Shown: piece by piece, positions 37,993-48,219 of the stretch
Numbering within the stretch: the stretch's first letter is position 1
Layout of the letters: each line of letters begins with the position of its first letter
Assembly: GCF_024753205.1 (NCBI RefSeq)
Contig: NZ_JANUGZ010000003.1
Coordinates: forward strand, 868,001-932,000
Direction of reading: 5' to 3'
Source: Massilia aurea
GTDB taxonomy: Bacteria > Pseudomonadota > Gammaproteobacteria > Burkholderiales > Burkholderiaceae_D
Length of the DNA: 64,000 nucleotides
Notes under the pieces: generated by a model
The model's input: the letters and a program-made list of their open reading frames with translations, nothing else
Databases searched by the model: none
Told to the model about the DNA's origin: nothing
Program-made: the position numbers and the translations under genes

Positions 37993-39639
37993 CCCCACCA
38001 GCCGCGCCACCGCCCGGATCAGCAGATGCGGCTGCAAGGGCTTGATCACGTACGCCTGATACCCCACCTGCAAGGCGCGCTGCTGGTCCAGGGGCCGCGC
38101 AAACGCGGACATCGCCACGGCCGGCAGCATGTGTTCGTCGAGGCGCATGTCATTGCGCACCGTGCGGATCAGGTCGTAGCCATTGAGCTTGGGCATGCTG
38201 ATATCGCTGACCAGCACCTGCGGGCGCGCAGCGCTCAACTGCGCGAGCGCCGCCACGACCGAATTCACGGTGACGACAGCGGCGCCCCGCTCTTCCAGCA
38301 CGCGCCGGCTCAACTCCAGGATGTCTTCGTTGTCGTCCACCAGCAGCACGCTCACGCCGCGCAGGTCGATCAGCATCAGCTGATCCGCTTCCGCTTCTGC
38401 TTGCACGACCGTGCCGGCGTCGCCACCCACCTGTTCGATGGCGCGCAGCGGCAGCATCACCGTGAATGTCGCGCCCTGGCCCACGCCGGCGCTGTGGCCG
38501 CTGACGGTGCCGCTATGCAGCTCGGTCAACTGCTTGACGATCGACAAGCCGATCCCCAGCCCGCCATGCACGCGCGCAGCCTTGCTGTTTTCCTGGCTGA
38601 AGCGCGTAAACAACTGCGGCAGGAATGACGCATCAATCCCCTCGCCGTTGTCGTGCACCGTCACCGCGACCTGCGCATCGTCGCGGCGCCGCGCCGTCAG
38701 GGTGATCGCGCCGCCGCCAGGGGTGAACTTGAGCGCATTGCCCAGCAAATTGGCGAAGATCTGCTGCAGGCGGACCGGGTCGCCATCGAGTTCCAGCGGC
38801 GCGCCGTCATGCGTGTCGATCCGGATCTCGACGCCCTTCTCGATGGCGAGCGGACGCAAGAATTCGGCGGCCGAATCGAGCAGCGCGCTCAGGTCGACCC
38901 GCTGCAGATCGAGAATCAGCTTGCCGGTCACGATGCGGTTCATGTCCAGCAGGTCGTTGATCAGCTTGGCCTGCAGCCCGGCATTGCGTGCGATGGCGTC
39001 GACGCCGCGCTTGACCGTAGCAGGGTTGTCCTGCCCGCGTTGCAGCACGCCGGCCCAGCCGACGATCACGGCCAGCGGCGTGCGCAGTTCGTGGCTGAGC
39101 GTGGCGAGAAATTCGTCCTTCAGCAGTGCAACCCGTTCGCTCTCCAGACGCGCCGTGCGTTCGGCCTCGAACAGGTACTGGCGCTGGTTGTCCATCAGGT
39201 GGCGTTCGGCCATGACTTCGCGCGCGATCTTGCGCCGCTCGATGGCGTTTTCGACGGCCCAAGTCAGGCTCTCGCGGCCCAGCCAGGCCTTGCCCACGAA
39301 ATCCTGGGCGCCGTGGCGCAGCGACGCGCGGCTCTCCGTCCCGGCCACGCCGGTCAGGATCACGACGGGCAGGTGCGGAATCTTGTCAGCGTCGCACGGC
39401 AGGCGCGCCAGCACGTCGAGCGCGTCGCCGTCGGGCAGAAAAAAGTCGAGAATCATGCAGTCGAATGGCGCCGAACTCGCGCACAGGTGCATCGCCTCGT
39501 TCGCTGACGTCGCTTCGACGAACTGGTAGCGGCGATCGTGCCCGCCCAGCAGCGCCGCCTTGGCATCGGCGCGGTCCAGCGCATTGTCATCGACCAGCAG
39601 GATGCGCCAGGGACGATCGGTGTCGTAAGTCACGGGCAT
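37984..39639 (-). CDS. Hybrid histidine kinase with N- and C-terminal receiver domains
   Basis: The 551-residue soluble protein is REC-HisKA-HATPase-REC. The N-terminal receiver has its Asp at about residue 65 (DCMILDFFLPDG). A coiled coil follows, then HisKA with His183 (LATLSHELRTPLAVIVGW), the N, G1 and G2 boxes (ANLLGNALKF, HDNGEGID, GGLGIGLSIVKQL), and a second receiver with Asp479 (LVSDISMPKLNGYDL). There is no sensor domain, so it probably takes input from the phytochrome through the receivers. It overlaps the preceding receiver gene by ten bases. Confidence 0.92.
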   Translation of the reverse strand: MPVTYDTDRPWRILLVDDNALDRADAKAALLGGHDRRYQFVEATSANEAMHLCASSAPFDCMILDFFLPDGDALDVLARLPCDADKIPHLPVVILTGVAGTESRASLRHGAQDFVGKAWLGRESLTWAVENAIERRKIAREVMAERHLMDNQRQYLFEAERTARLESERVALLKDEFLATLSHELRTPLAVIVGWAGVLQRGQDNPATVKRGVDAIARNAGLQAKLINDLLDMNRIVTGKLILDLQRVDLSALLDSAAEFLRPLAIEKGVEIRIDTHDGAPLELDGDPVRLQQIFANLLGNALKFTPGGGAITLTARRRDDAQVAVTVHDNGEGIDASFLPQLFTRFSQENSKAARVHGGLGIGLSIVKQLTELHSGTVSGHSAGVGQGATFTVMLPLRAIEQVGGDAGTVVQAEAEADQLMLIDLRGVSVLLVDDNEDILELSRRVLEERGAAVVTVNSVVAALAQLSAARPQVLVSDISMPKLNGYDLIRTVRNDMRLDEHMLPAVAMSAFARPLDQQRALQVGYQAYVIKPLQPHLLIRAVARLVGLV

Positions 39640-40097
39640 AAGGGTTTTCCAGTCGATGATGTGTCCGCGCCTGGCAGGACGACGTGCGTCAGCCAGTAGC
39701 GAAAGATGCTCTCGAGGTTGGCCAGGCCGTCCTCGAAGTTCACCAGTTTGACGTGATAGGCGTTGCCGCCGGCCGCATAGAACGCGTCGCGGTCGCGCGG
39801 GTTGATGCTGGCTGTCAGCACGATGACGGGCAGCGTGCGGCGTTGTGGATGGCGGCGCACTTCTTCCAGCAGCGTCAGGCCGTCTTCACCCGGCAGATTG
39901 CAGTCCAAAAGCATGAAGGCGTAGTCCGCGCCAGGCACGGCGAACAGCTGGCGCCTGGCGTCGTCGGCATCCATGGCATGCACCAGCAGGTTGCCGATGC
40001 CGGCGCGCCGCGCGGCAATCGAGACGGTGTCGAAATCCTCGTCGCTGTCGTCGACGACCAGAATGGGCGGCAAGTCGCTCCGCACCAGTGGCGTCAT
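39630..40097 (-). CDS. Single-domain response regulator, Rcp1-like
   Basis: The 155-residue stand-alone receiver has the acidic pair in LVVDDSDEDFDTV, the phosphoacceptor Asp at about residue 65 (FMLLDCNLPGEDG), the switch Thr in VIVLTAS and the Lys in YHVKLVNFE. The RRHPQRRTLPVIVLTAS segment is typical of the Rcp1 group that pairs with phytochrome kinases. It overlaps the bacteriophytochrome stop by four bases and the hybrid kinase start by ten, so the three genes form one tightly coupled operon. Confidence 0.92.
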   Translation of the reverse strand: MTPLVRSDLPPILVVDDSDEDFDTVSIAARRAGIGNLLVHAMDADDARRQLFAVPGADYAFMLLDCNLPGEDGLTLLEEVRRHPQRRTLPVIVLTASINPRDRDAFYAAGGNAYHVKLVNFEDGLANLESIFRYWLTHVVLPGADTSSTGKPLCP

Positions 40098-42430
40098 GCG
40101 CCTGGCTGCTTCATGCCGGCGCCGATCAGCGTGAAGTAAAAGGTGGTGCCCACGCCCAGTTCGGACGTGAACCAGCTGTGGCCATTGTGCTGCTCGACGA
40201 GCTTCTTGACGATCGCCAGGCCGGCGCCACTGCCGCCCCCGTACGCGTCGCGCGTGTGCAGACGCTTGAACATCATGAAGACGCGCTCACTGTGCTTGGT
40301 GTCGATGCCGATGCCGTTGTCGCGCACGTAGAACGTGGAGACGACATCCGCGCCATCGACCGGATCGAGGTAGCCGATCTCGATCCGGCGCTGCAGCTTG
40401 TCGTTGTACTTGGCGGCGTTGGAGATCAGGTTGGCGAACACCTCGCGCACGCGGATACGGTCGCACGAAACCGTCGGCAGCGGGCGGGGAATCTGCACGT
40501 CGATTTCGCGCCCGAGCAGACTCGCGCCCAGCATGTCGGTCGCTTCGGCCACCACGTCGCCCAGCGCGATCGGCTGGCGCGCAAGCGAGAGCCGGCCGAC
40601 GCGCGAAAAGTGCAGCAGCGCGTCGAGCAGGCTGTCCATGCGCACCGTGAGGCGCAGCATGGCGTCGATGCGTTCGCGGCCCTGCGCGTCGAGCGGGCGG
40701 CCCGCCTTCGTTTCTTCGAGCAGGAAGTGGGCGTACTTGTGGATGCCGCGCAGCGGTTCTTTCAGATCATGGCCAGCGACGTAGGCAAACGCGTCGAGTT
40801 CGTCGTTGCTGCGCACCAAGTCCGTGTTCAGCGCCGCCAGCTGTTCGGCGCGGGCAACGACGACGTCGAGCATCAACAGGCGCAGGTTCTTGGCCGCCTC
40901 GATCTCGACCGGCTTCCAGGGTTCGGCGCGGCCCCGTACTTCTTCCTGCCACACGGCGAAGCTCTGGCGCGGCGTCAGGCGCGCGCCGTGCTCCCCGGTT
41001 GCCTTGCCGGCTTCGTACGGATTGCCGCCCCAGCGATACGTCTGCAGCTGCTCGGGGCGGAACCAGATGACCCAGTCGCCCTGGCTGCGCTGCGAGATCG
41101 GAAACGCCAGCAAGCCGCTGCAGCAACCAAGCGCGTCGCCGCCCTCAGGATAAGCGCGGCCCAGATCGTCCAGCGCAATGACCGTGCCGCCATCGGCCAG
41201 GCGCGCGCTGTGCAGCGTCAGCCAGGCCGCCAGCGCCGTGAGCTGCTGCGCATCCGGCGTGGCGCCGGCCATGCTCCACTGACCATTCTCCGAGACCGCC
41301 ACGCCGCCCGCTTCGATCCCGTCGAGCAGCGAGGGCGCGCCATCGGTCAGCGCCGCGTAGTTGCCGTCGGCGAGCGCCTGGCCCAGTACCGCATGGTGCG
41401 CGGCCTCGAGCTTGAGCCGGTATTCCAGGTGCTCCCGGCCTTCGGCCGAGGCAATTTCGAGAGACGTGACCTGGCCGAGGAATTCGGCGGCCGCGCGCAG
41501 GGTATAGGGCAGCACGATCGGCGCGTAATGGTGGCACGCGATCAGGCCCCACAGCCGGCCGTCGCGCAGGATCGGCATCGTCAGCGTGGCGGCCACGCCC
41601 ATATTGCGCAGGTAATCGGTGTACATGACGGAGGCGCCGCGCAGGGCGCAATAGGTCATGTCCAGGGGCCGCCCGGTCACGGGGTTCAGCAGCGGTACGA
41701 TTTCCATCAGCGCGCCGTCCACGTCCGGCAAGGGCCGCACGCCGATGCGCTTGAAGATAGCGCGCGCCGGCACTGGAATGTCGCTGGCCGGATAACGCAA
41801 TCCTAGCCACGAATTGAGGTCGCTGCGGTGCGCGTCGGCGATCACTTCGCCCGTCTCGTCGCGGTGGAAGCGGTAGATCATCACGCGGTCCAGGCCCGTC
41901 GTGCGGCGTACTTCGTTGGCGGCGATGTCGCAGAACGCGCTCAGGCTGCTGGCCGACTTCAGGCGCACCAGCGTCGTTTTCACCATCGAGTAATAGTCAC
42001 TGTCGGTCACGACCGTATCGCCGGTGCGGCTGGCCGGCTCGATCTCGACGATCAGGACGCCGTCGGCCTGGTGGACCGAAAAATCCATCGGCACCTCCTG
42101 GCAAGGCGGATGGGGCAGCGGCGCCGTGAGCACGTACAGCGCATTGCGCTCCAGGACTTCGGTGCGCATTGCATGCACGATGCGCTGCGCCGCATCCGGG
42201 CCGACAACGGTGGCCAAGGGCTGGTCCAGCACCTGGTCCATGGCCAGGCCGGTACGCTGCGGCCAGTTTTCACTGGCCTGGCGCACGATCAGATCATCGG
42301 GACTGAGCGCCAGCAGCAAGCCATGCGCCTGGATGCAGCCCGGGGTCTGCACCGGCTCATCATCGCAGTTGGACAGGGAGACGCCATGGCGCTTGATACT
42401 GTACGGGAACGGCAGGGTGCTGCGACTCAT
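40094..42430 (-). CDS. bphP: Bacteriophytochrome histidine kinase (red/far-red light sensor)
   Basis: The 778-residue protein has PAS-GAF-PHY-HisKA-HATPase domains. Cys22 in SNCDDEPVQTPGCIQAHG is at the place of the biliverdin-binding Cys of bacteriophytochromes. The GAF domain has PASDIP (214-219), YLRNMGV and the chromophore-contact CHH (299-301); the PHY tongue has LTPRQSFAVW (485-494). His554 in AGHDLKEPLRG is the phosphoacceptor, and the ATPase boxes ISNAAKYND and GAGLAIVKKL follow. No heme oxygenase gene (biliverdin supply) is next to it. AAAGAG precedes the ATG. Confidence 0.95.
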   Translation of the reverse strand: MSRSTLPFPYSIKRHGVSLSNCDDEPVQTPGCIQAHGLLLALSPDDLIVRQASENWPQRTGLAMDQVLDQPLATVVGPDAAQRIVHAMRTEVLERNALYVLTAPLPHPPCQEVPMDFSVHQADGVLIVEIEPASRTGDTVVTDSDYYSMVKTTLVRLKSASSLSAFCDIAANEVRRTTGLDRVMIYRFHRDETGEVIADAHRSDLNSWLGLRYPASDIPVPARAIFKRIGVRPLPDVDGALMEIVPLLNPVTGRPLDMTYCALRGASVMYTDYLRNMGVAATLTMPILRDGRLWGLIACHHYAPIVLPYTLRAAAEFLGQVTSLEIASAEGREHLEYRLKLEAAHHAVLGQALADGNYAALTDGAPSLLDGIEAGGVAVSENGQWSMAGATPDAQQLTALAAWLTLHSARLADGGTVIALDDLGRAYPEGGDALGCCSGLLAFPISQRSQGDWVIWFRPEQLQTYRWGGNPYEAGKATGEHGARLTPRQSFAVWQEEVRGRAEPWKPVEIEAAKNLRLLMLDVVVARAEQLAALNTDLVRSNDELDAFAYVAGHDLKEPLRGIHKYAHFLLEETKAGRPLDAQGRERIDAMLRLTVRMDSLLDALLHFSRVGRLSLARQPIALGDVVAEATDMLGASLLGREIDVQIPRPLPTVSCDRIRVREVFANLISNAAKYNDKLQRRIEIGYLDPVDGADVVSTFYVRDNGIGIDTKHSERVFMMFKRLHTRDAYGGGSGAGLAIVKKLVEQHNGHSWFTSELGVGTTFYFTLIGAGMKQPGA

Positions 42431-42559
42431 TGAGTGACTCTTTATCGCATGGCCGTTTGCTAGACGAAGGGGCGAAGAGTAGCACTAACATGAGAACAGG
42501 GTAAATAATCGTCGTGCGCGCCCGAAAACCGATGGTTTTCGGACAAGCACATCAAGCGG

Positions 42560-43636
42560 TCAACCGCCCTGCCCTGGCGGCAGACTGTCCCACAAGTCGC
42601 CCGTCGGGCTGATGCGCGGCGCCGTCACGCCAAAGTGCTGGTATGCCAGCGGCGTGGCGATGCGTCCGCGCGGGGTGCGCTGCAGATAGCCCTGCTGGAT
42701 CAGGAACGGCTCGAGCACGTCTTCGATCGTGTCGGCCGCTTCGCCGATGGCGGCTGCCAGGTTGCCGATGCCGACCGGGCCGCCGGCAAACTTGAACAGC
42801 ACTGCTTCGAGCAGCTTGCGGTCCATGACGTCAAAGCCCACGCTGTCGACGTCGAGCATCTTGAGCGCGCGGTCGGCGATGTCGCGCGTGATCTCGCCTG
42901 TGCCTTTCACCTGCGCGAAGTCGCGCACGCGGCGCAGCAAACGGTTGGCGATACGCGGCGTGCCGCGGGCGCGCTTGGCCACTTCGCGCGCGCCGTCTTC
43001 GTCGATCGGCGCCACCAGCAGCGCGGCGCTGCGCAGCACGATCTTGGTCAGCTCGGGGACGTTGTAGAACTCCAGGCGCGCCACGATGCCGAAACGGTCG
43101 CGCAGCGGATTGGTCAGCATGCCGGCGCGGGTGGTCGCGCCCACCAGCGTGAACGGCTGCAGGTCGAGCTTCACGGAACGTGCGGCCGGGCCTTCGCCGA
43201 TCATGATGTCGATCTGGTAATCCTCGAGCGCCGGGTACAGGATCTCTTCGACCACCGGCGACAAGCGGTGAATCTCGTCGATGAACAGCACGTCGTTCGG
43301 CTCGAGATTGGTCAGCAATGCCGCCAGATCGCCCGGGCGCTCGAGCACGGGGCCCGAGGTCTGGCGCAGGTTCACGCCCATCTCGCGCGCGATGATGTGC
43401 GCGAGCGTCGTCTTGCCCAGGCCCGGTGGGCCGAACAGCAACGTGTGGTCGAGCGCTTCGCGCCGGTTGCGCGCGGCCGTGATGAAAATCTCGAGCTGGT
43501 CGCGGATTTTCTCCTGGCCGACGTATTCGTCGAGCTGCTTGGGCCGCAGCGCGCGCTCGATCGCCTCTTCGTTGGGCGAGGCCGGCGCGGCGTCGATCAC
43601 GCGCTGTTCGGTAAAGTTGTCGGTCTGGATACTCAT
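42560..43636 (-). CDS. ruvB: Holliday junction branch migration ATPase RuvB
   Basis: RuvB is the AAA+ motor that drives branch migration with RuvA. The 358-residue protein has Walker [13 protein letters not shown], Walker [10 protein letters not shown], sensor 1 [10 protein letters not shown], the arginine finger segment PLRDRFG and the C-terminal winged helix ending in [17 protein letters not shown]. It is the last gene of ruvC-ruvA-ruvB, 13 bases after ruvA. Confidence 0.97.
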   Translation of the reverse strand: MSIQTDNFTEQRVIDAAPASPNEEAIERALRPKQLDEYVGQEKIRDQLEIFITAARNRREALDHTLLFGPPGLGKTTLAHIIAREMGVNLRQTSGPVLERPGDLAALLTNLEPNDVLFIDEIHRLSPVVEEILYPALEDYQIDIMIGEGPAARSVKLDLQPFTLVGATTRAGMLTNPLRDRFGIVARLEFYNVPELTKIVLRSAALLVAPIDEDGAREVAKRARGTPRIANRLLRRVRDFAQVKGTGEITRDIADRALKMLDVDSVGFDVMDRKLLEAVLFKFAGGPVGIGNLAAAIGEAADTIEDVLEPFLIQQGYLQRTPRGRIATPLAYQHFGVTAPRISPTGDLWDSLPPGQGG

Positions 43637-43649
43637 TGCTTACATCCGG

Positions 43650-44228
43650 TCAGGCTTTGGAAAGCGCCTTGAGCGCAAATTTGATGCCATCCGAGACGCT
43701 GCCGCCGGCTGGCATGCTCTTGATCGCGAGCAGCGCTTCCTTGTCGGAGTAACCCAACGCGGCGAGCGCATTGAGCACGTCGGTCTGCGTGTCGTCGCGC
43801 GGCACGCCGGCGACCATGCCGATATCGGCGCCGAGCTTGCCCTTGAGCTCGAGCAGCAGGCGCTCGGCAGTCTTCTTGCCGATGCCGGGCACCTTGACCA
43901 GACGGCCCGTCTCTTGCAGCGTGACGGCCTGCGACAGCTCGGCCACAGTCATGCCCGACAGGATCGACAGCGCCATGCGCGCGCCGACACCCGTGATCTT
44001 GATCAGTTGCCGGAACAGCGCGCGTTCGGCGGCGCTGCCAAAGCCGAACAGCAGGTGCGCATCTTCGCGCACGGTCAGGTGCGTAAACAGCACGACTTTT
44101 TCGCCCGTGTGCGGCAGGTTGTAGAACGTGCTCATCGGCACATCGACTTCATAGCCGACGCCATTGCAATCCACCAGCACATGCGGCGGCGCTTTTTCGA
44201 GCAGGGTTCCGGAGAGACGACCGATCAT
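43650..44228 (-). CDS. ruvA: Holliday junction DNA helicase subunit RuvA
   Basis: RuvA binds four-way junctions as a tetramer and loads RuvB. The 192-residue protein begins [28 protein letters not shown] (OB fold), has the two helix-hairpin-helix motifs ([16 protein letters not shown] and [23 protein letters not shown]), and a C-terminal domain ([19 protein letters not shown]) that contacts RuvB. Confidence 0.97.
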   Translation of the reverse strand: MIGRLSGTLLEKAPPHVLVDCNGVGYEVDVPMSTFYNLPHTGEKVVLFTHLTVREDAHLLFGFGSAAERALFRQLIKITGVGARMALSILSGMTVAELSQAVTLQETGRLVKVPGIGKKTAERLLLELKGKLGADIGMVAGVPRDDTQTDVLNALAALGYSDKEALLAIKSMPAGGSVSDGIKFALKALSKA

Positions 44229-44243
44229 CGAATGAATTCCTTG

Positions 44244-44783
44244 TTATGAGACGAGACGGCTGTTTTTCATGCGCAGCCCGATCATGTCGGGCGCAATCGC
44301 GCCGAGCAGCGCCAGCGTGTCGATCGTGTGGGCGTGGCAAATGGCCACGCCAAGCGCATCGGCAGCGTCGCTGCCCGGCAGGCCTGGCAGCTTGAGCAGG
44401 CGCGCGACCATGTCCTGCACTTGCGGCTTGGCCGCGCGGCCCGTGCCCACCACCGCTTGCTTGACCTGCACCGCCGTGTATTCGGCCACATCGAGATCGG
44501 CGCCCACGAGCGCCGTGATGGCCGCGCCGCGCGCCTGGCCCAGCAGCAGGGTCGATTGCGGATTGACGTTGACGAACACTTTTTCGATCGCGGAACAGGC
44601 TGGCTGGTAGGTCGCGATGATCTCGCTGACGCCGTGCAGGATGACTTTCAGGCGTGGCGGCAAGGCGCCTTCCAGCCCGGTCTTGATGGTGCCCGAAGCG
44701 ATGTAGCGCAGCTTCGTGCCGTGTTTTTCAATGACGCCAAACCCCGTCGTGCGCAGGCCCGGGTCGATGCCGAGAATAATCAT
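44244..44783 (-). CDS. ruvC: Holliday junction resolvase RuvC
   Basis: RuvC cuts the four-way junction. The 179-residue RNase H-like nuclease starts [19 protein letters not shown] with the first catalytic Asp; IEKVFVN carries the Glu, and [14 protein letters not shown] carries the last acidic pair. It is the first gene of the ruvCAB cluster, 15 bases before ruvA. Confidence 0.97.
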   Translation of the reverse strand: MIILGIDPGLRTTGFGVIEKHGTKLRYIASGTIKTGLEGALPPRLKVILHGVSEIIATYQPACSAIEKVFVNVNPQSTLLLGQARGAAITALVGADLDVAEYTAVQVKQAVVGTGRAAKPQVQDMVARLLKLPGLPGSDAADALGVAICHAHTIDTLALLGAIAPDMIGLRMKNSRLVS

Positions 44784-44833
44784 GCTGGAATGTTACCCCG
44801 GCTGGGGGTGTTCGTGGGAAAAATACTGTGCAA

Positions 44834-44870
44834 AAACACAGGGGCGCACCATTTCGGTACGCCCCCGTTG
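44834..44870 (-). terminator. terminator of the dusB-fis-purH transcript
   Basis: On the minus strand GGGGCGTACC and GGTGCGCCCC pair with one mismatch around a five-base loop and are followed by TGTGTTTTT. It lies between the purH stop and ruvC. Confidence 0.75.
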
Positions 44871-44920
44871 GACGTCAGCGGGGGCAGCAGGTTTCCCGCT
44901 GCCCTCGCCTTGCCAATGAA

Positions 44921-46507
44921 TCAATGACGGAAGTGACGCGTGCCCGTGTACAGCATGACAACGCCACGCTCGTCGGCGGCATCGATGACTTCCTGGTCGC
45001 GCATCGAACCACCCGGGTGGATCACGCAGGTCGCGCCCGCATCGACGACGACGTCCAGGCCGTCACGGAACGGGAAGAATGCATCCGACGCCACGGCCGA
45101 GCCGGTCAAGCTGAGGCCAGCGTTCTGCGCCTTGATCGAGGCGATGCGTGCCGAGTCGATGCGGCTCATCTGGCCGGCGCCGACGCCCAGCGTCATGCCG
45201 TTACCGCAGAACACGATCGCGTTCGACTTGACGAACTTGGCCACGCGCCAGGCGAACATCAGGTCTTGCAGCTGCTGCGGCGATGGCTGCAGCTTGGAAA
45301 CGACACGCAGCTCTTCCATGCCGACATTCTTCGCGTCTGGCGACTGCACCAGCAGGCCGCCGCCGACACGCTTGACGTCATAGGCATTCTGGCCGGCGCC
45401 CAGGGCGATTTCCAGCAGACGCACGTTCTGCTTGGCCGACATGATCTGGCGCGCCTCGGCGGTAAAGCCTGGCGCGATCAGCACCTCGACGAACAGCTTG
45501 GCCAGCGCTTCGGCCGCCTTGCCATCGACTTCGACGTTGAAGGCGATGATGCCGCCAAAGGCCGAGGTCGGATCAGTCTGCAGCGCGCGCGAATACGCGT
45601 CCAGTGCATCGACGCCGATTGCCACACCGCACGGATTAGCATGCTTGACGATCACACAACCGGCCGCCTGGCCAAGGCCGCCGAGCGACTTGACGCATTC
45701 CCACGCCGCATCGGCATCGGCGATATTGTTGTACGACAGCTCTTTACCCTGCAGCTGGCGGTAGTTGGCCAGTGCGCCATCGATCGTGACGAGGTCGCGG
45801 TAGAAGGCGGCGCCCTGGTGCGGATTCTCGCCGTAGCGCATTTCCTGGACTTTCTCGAAGCCCATGTTCAGGGTGGCCGGGAAGTTCGAGCGGGTCGCGT
45901 GTGCGCGGTCCTCGCCCAGGCTGGTCAGGTAATTGGTGATCGCGCCGTCGTACTGGGCGGTGTGTGCGAACACTTTCTTGGCCAGGCGGAACTTGGTCTC
46001 GTAGCTGACCGGACCGGCGTCGCCGCCCGAGCCCTTCATTTCCGCCAGCACGACGCCGTAGTCGGCCGGATCGACGACCACGACCACGTCGCGGTGGTTC
46101 TTGGCGGCAGAACGCAGCATGGTCGGGCCACCGATGTCGATGTTCTCAATCGCATCTTCCAGCGAGCATTGCTCTTTGGCGACGGTTTGCTGGAACGGGT
46201 ACAGATTGACCACGACCATGTCGATCTGCGGAATATTGTGCTCTTCCAGTTTCGCGATGTGCTCGGGGAAATCGCGACGGGCCAGGATGCCGCCGTGCAC
46301 TTTCGGGTGCAGCGTCTTGACGCGGCCATCGAGCATTTCCGGAAAACCGGTGTAATCGGCCACTTCCGTAACTGGCACGCCATTTTCTTGCAGCAGCTTG
46401 GCGGTGCCGCCAGTGGACAGGATGTTCACGCCCAGCTGGTTCAGCGCGCGCGCGAAATCGAGCACGCCGGTCTTGTCGGATACGGAAATGAGAGCTTGTT
46501 TGATCAT
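44921..46507 (-). CDS. purH: Bifunctional AICAR transformylase / IMP cyclohydrolase
   Basis: PurH performs the last two steps of IMP synthesis. The 528-residue protein has the N-terminal MGS-like cyclohydrolase domain ([45 protein letters not shown]) and the formyltransferase domain ([34 protein letters not shown]). The Lys-His pair in KHANPCG is catalytic. The ATG at 46507 is the family start. It follows fis on the same strand. Confidence 0.96.
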   Translation of the reverse strand: MIKQALISVSDKTGVLDFARALNQLGVNILSTGGTAKLLQENGVPVTEVADYTGFPEMLDGRVKTLHPKVHGGILARRDFPEHIAKLEEHNIPQIDMVVVNLYPFQQTVAKEQCSLEDAIENIDIGGPTMLRSAAKNHRDVVVVVDPADYGVVLAEMKGSGGDAGPVSYETKFRLAKKVFAHTAQYDGAITNYLTSLGEDRAHATRSNFPATLNMGFEKVQEMRYGENPHQGAAFYRDLVTIDGALANYRQLQGKELSYNNIADADAAWECVKSLGGLGQAAGCVIVKHANPCGVAIGVDALDAYSRALQTDPTSAFGGIIAFNVEVDGKAAEALAKLFVEVLIAPGFTAEARQIMSAKQNVRLLEIALGAGQNAYDVKRVGGGLLVQSPDAKNVGMEELRVVSKLQPSPQQLQDLMFAWRVAKFVKSNAIVFCGNGMTLGVGAGQMSRIDSARIASIKAQNAGLSLTGSAVASDAFFPFRDGLDVVVDAGATCVIHPGGSMRDQEVIDAADERGVVMLYTGTRHFRH

Positions 46508-46598
46508 GGTGAGGCCTATGGTTGAGAATTCCTGGCGCCGGACATGGAGACCGTTGGGTCTCCGGGGCCGCGCAGGAAGCGCAGCCAACCGGCAACGC

Positions 46599-46832
46599 TT
46601 AGAGCAGCCCGTGCTCTTGCAGTTTCTTGCGCAATGTATTGCGATTGATGCCCAGCATCTGCGCGGCATGCGACTGGTTGCCGTCGGCGCGCGACATGAC
46701 CACTTCGAGGACGGGCTTTTCGACGGTCAACACCATCATGTCGTAGATGTTGGTCGGTTTTTGCTCGCCGAGATCGTTGAAATAGTCTTCAAGACTCTTC
46801 TGGACGACTTCCTGGATACTTTCTTTGCTCAT
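46599..46832 (-). CDS. fis: Fis-family nucleoid protein
   Basis: This 77-residue DNA-bending protein has the C-terminal helix-turn-helix of Fis ([37 protein letters not shown]). It is shorter than the 98-residue E. coli protein, as usual for betaproteobacteria. The dusB-fis order is the same as in enterobacteria, which supports the assignment; purH follows 91 bases later. Confidence 0.95.
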   Translation of the reverse strand: MSKESIQEVVQKSLEDYFNDLGEQKPTNIYDMMVLTVEKPVLEVVMSRADGNQSHAAQMLGINRNTLRKKLQEHGLL

Positions 46833-46948
46833 GTCTTTGCTGCTTCATCCTGGTTGTGTGATTGCTGCCCAGCTTGCTGCACTGGCTTGCTGCATCTGCG
46901 GGCAGCGCGTCCCCAATTGTTCTTCTTGTCGCTTGTCGTGCTGGTGTT

Positions 46949-47998
46949 CTATGCCGCGATCGCGTCCACGGCGGGAAGCGCGGGGCGGTATTGTAACCGC
47001 TCGCCATGGCGGTGCTGGGATTTCAGGAAGTCATCCATCGCCGCAAGTTGCTCGGCGGTCGATTCCAGCAGATTCATGCGCTGACGGAATTCCTCGCCAT
47101 CTGGCAAGTCCTGGACATACCAGCCGATGTGCTTGCGCGCAGTGCGCACGCCGATGAACTCGCCATAAAAGGCGTAGTGCGCCGGCAAGTGCTCGTGCAT
47201 CAGTTCGCGCACTTCTTCCACCAGCGGCGCCGGCATGTGCTCGCCCGTGCGCAGGAAATGATCGATTTCGCGGCAGATCCATGGCCGGCCCTGGGCCGCC
47301 CGGCCGATCATGACGGCGTCCGCCCCCGTGTAATCGAGCACGAACTTCGCTTTCTCGGGCGTGGTGATGTCGCCATTGGCCACCACCGGGATGCCGACCG
47401 ACGCTTTCACGGCGCGGATGGTGTCGTACTCGGCGTCGCCCTTGTAGCCATCGGCACGCGTGCGGCCATGCAGGGTCAGCATCTGGATGCCGGCCTGCTC
47501 GGCCAGACGCGCGATGCGCAGCGCGTTCTTGTTTTGACGATCCCAGCCGGTGCGGAACTTCAGCGTGACCGGCACATCGACGGCCTCGACCACCGCGTGC
47601 AGGATGCGCTCGACCAGGTCTTCGTGCTGCAACAGGGCCGATCCGCACCAGCTGTTGCACACCTTTTTGACCGGGCACCCCATATTGATGTCGATGATCT
47701 GCGCGCCACGCTCGACGTTGAACTTCGCGCAATCGGCGAGGTCTTTTGGATCGGCGCCAGCGATTTGCACGGCCTTGGGCTCCATCTCGCCCGCGTGGTC
47801 GATCCGGCGCGACGTCTTTTCGCTGGCCCACAGGCGCGGATTGGACGCGGCCATCTCGGACACCGCATAGCCCGCGCCGAGCTGCTTGCACAGTTGCCGG
47901 AACGGACGGTCCGTCACACCAGCCATCGGCGCGACAAAGACGTTATTACGCAGGAGATAAGGACCTATTTGCACAGCTGGCAGACTCAAAAGTGACAC
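46949..47998 (-). CDS. dusB: tRNA-dihydrouridine synthase B
   Basis: DusB reduces uridine in the D-loop of tRNA with FMN and NADPH. The 349-residue protein has LRNNVFVAPMAGVTDRPFR, DINMGCPVKKVCNSWCGSALL (with the catalytic Cys), LTLHGRTRADGYKGDAEY, VVANGDITTP and AVMIGRAAQGRPWI. A GTG at 47998 is the likely start, with AGG six bases upstream on the minus strand; no ATG gives the complete N-terminus. It heads the dusB-fis-purH run. Confidence 0.95.
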   Translation of the reverse strand: MSLLSLPAVQIGPYLLRNNVFVAPMAGVTDRPFRQLCKQLGAGYAVSEMAASNPRLWASEKTSRRIDHAGEMEPKAVQIAGADPKDLADCAKFNVERGAQIIDINMGCPVKKVCNSWCGSALLQHEDLVERILHAVVEAVDVPVTLKFRTGWDRQNKNALRIARLAEQAGIQMLTLHGRTRADGYKGDAEYDTIRAVKASVGIPVVANGDITTPEKAKFVLDYTGADAVMIGRAAQGRPWICREIDHFLRTGEHMPAPLVEEVRELMHEHLPAHYAFYGEFIGVRTARKHIGWYVQDLPDGEEFRQRMNLLESTAEQLAAMDDFLKSQHRHGERLQYRPALPAVDAIAA

Positions 47999-48108
47999 GG
48001 GAACCTGCTATTTTACCTCAAGCGCTGCTCAATTTATCAGCACAATTTTTCAAATTGTTGTGTGTGCGATATTGGCAAGGCCAGGAAATGGGGGATGAGA
48101 CCCCTCAG

Positions 48109-48219
48109 GTAGGGTGGACGGCTTGGCCGTCCACGCGGCGATCGCTATCGGCGCCGGTCTCGTGCCGGGCACGCCACCGCCAACCATCACCGCGTGGAAG
48201 GCGGAGCCTTCCACCCTAC
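48109..48219. repeat. REP-like inverted hairpin doublet
   Basis: Two 30-base units, 48109-48138 and (inverted) 48190-48219, share the GTAGGGTGGA head and CCACGCGG tail. Each folds into a perfect nine-bp stem (GTGGACGGC/GCCGTCCAC and GTGGAAGGC/GCCTTCCAC). The stems differ at one base pair on both sides, a compensatory change. The spacer is 51 bases with no gene. I take it to be a REP/BIME-type unit; no transposase is nearby. Confidence 0.85.

Noticed and set aside
44828-46525. 565-codon plus-strand frame opposite purH
   Set aside because: Shadow of purH, which has all catalytic motifs.
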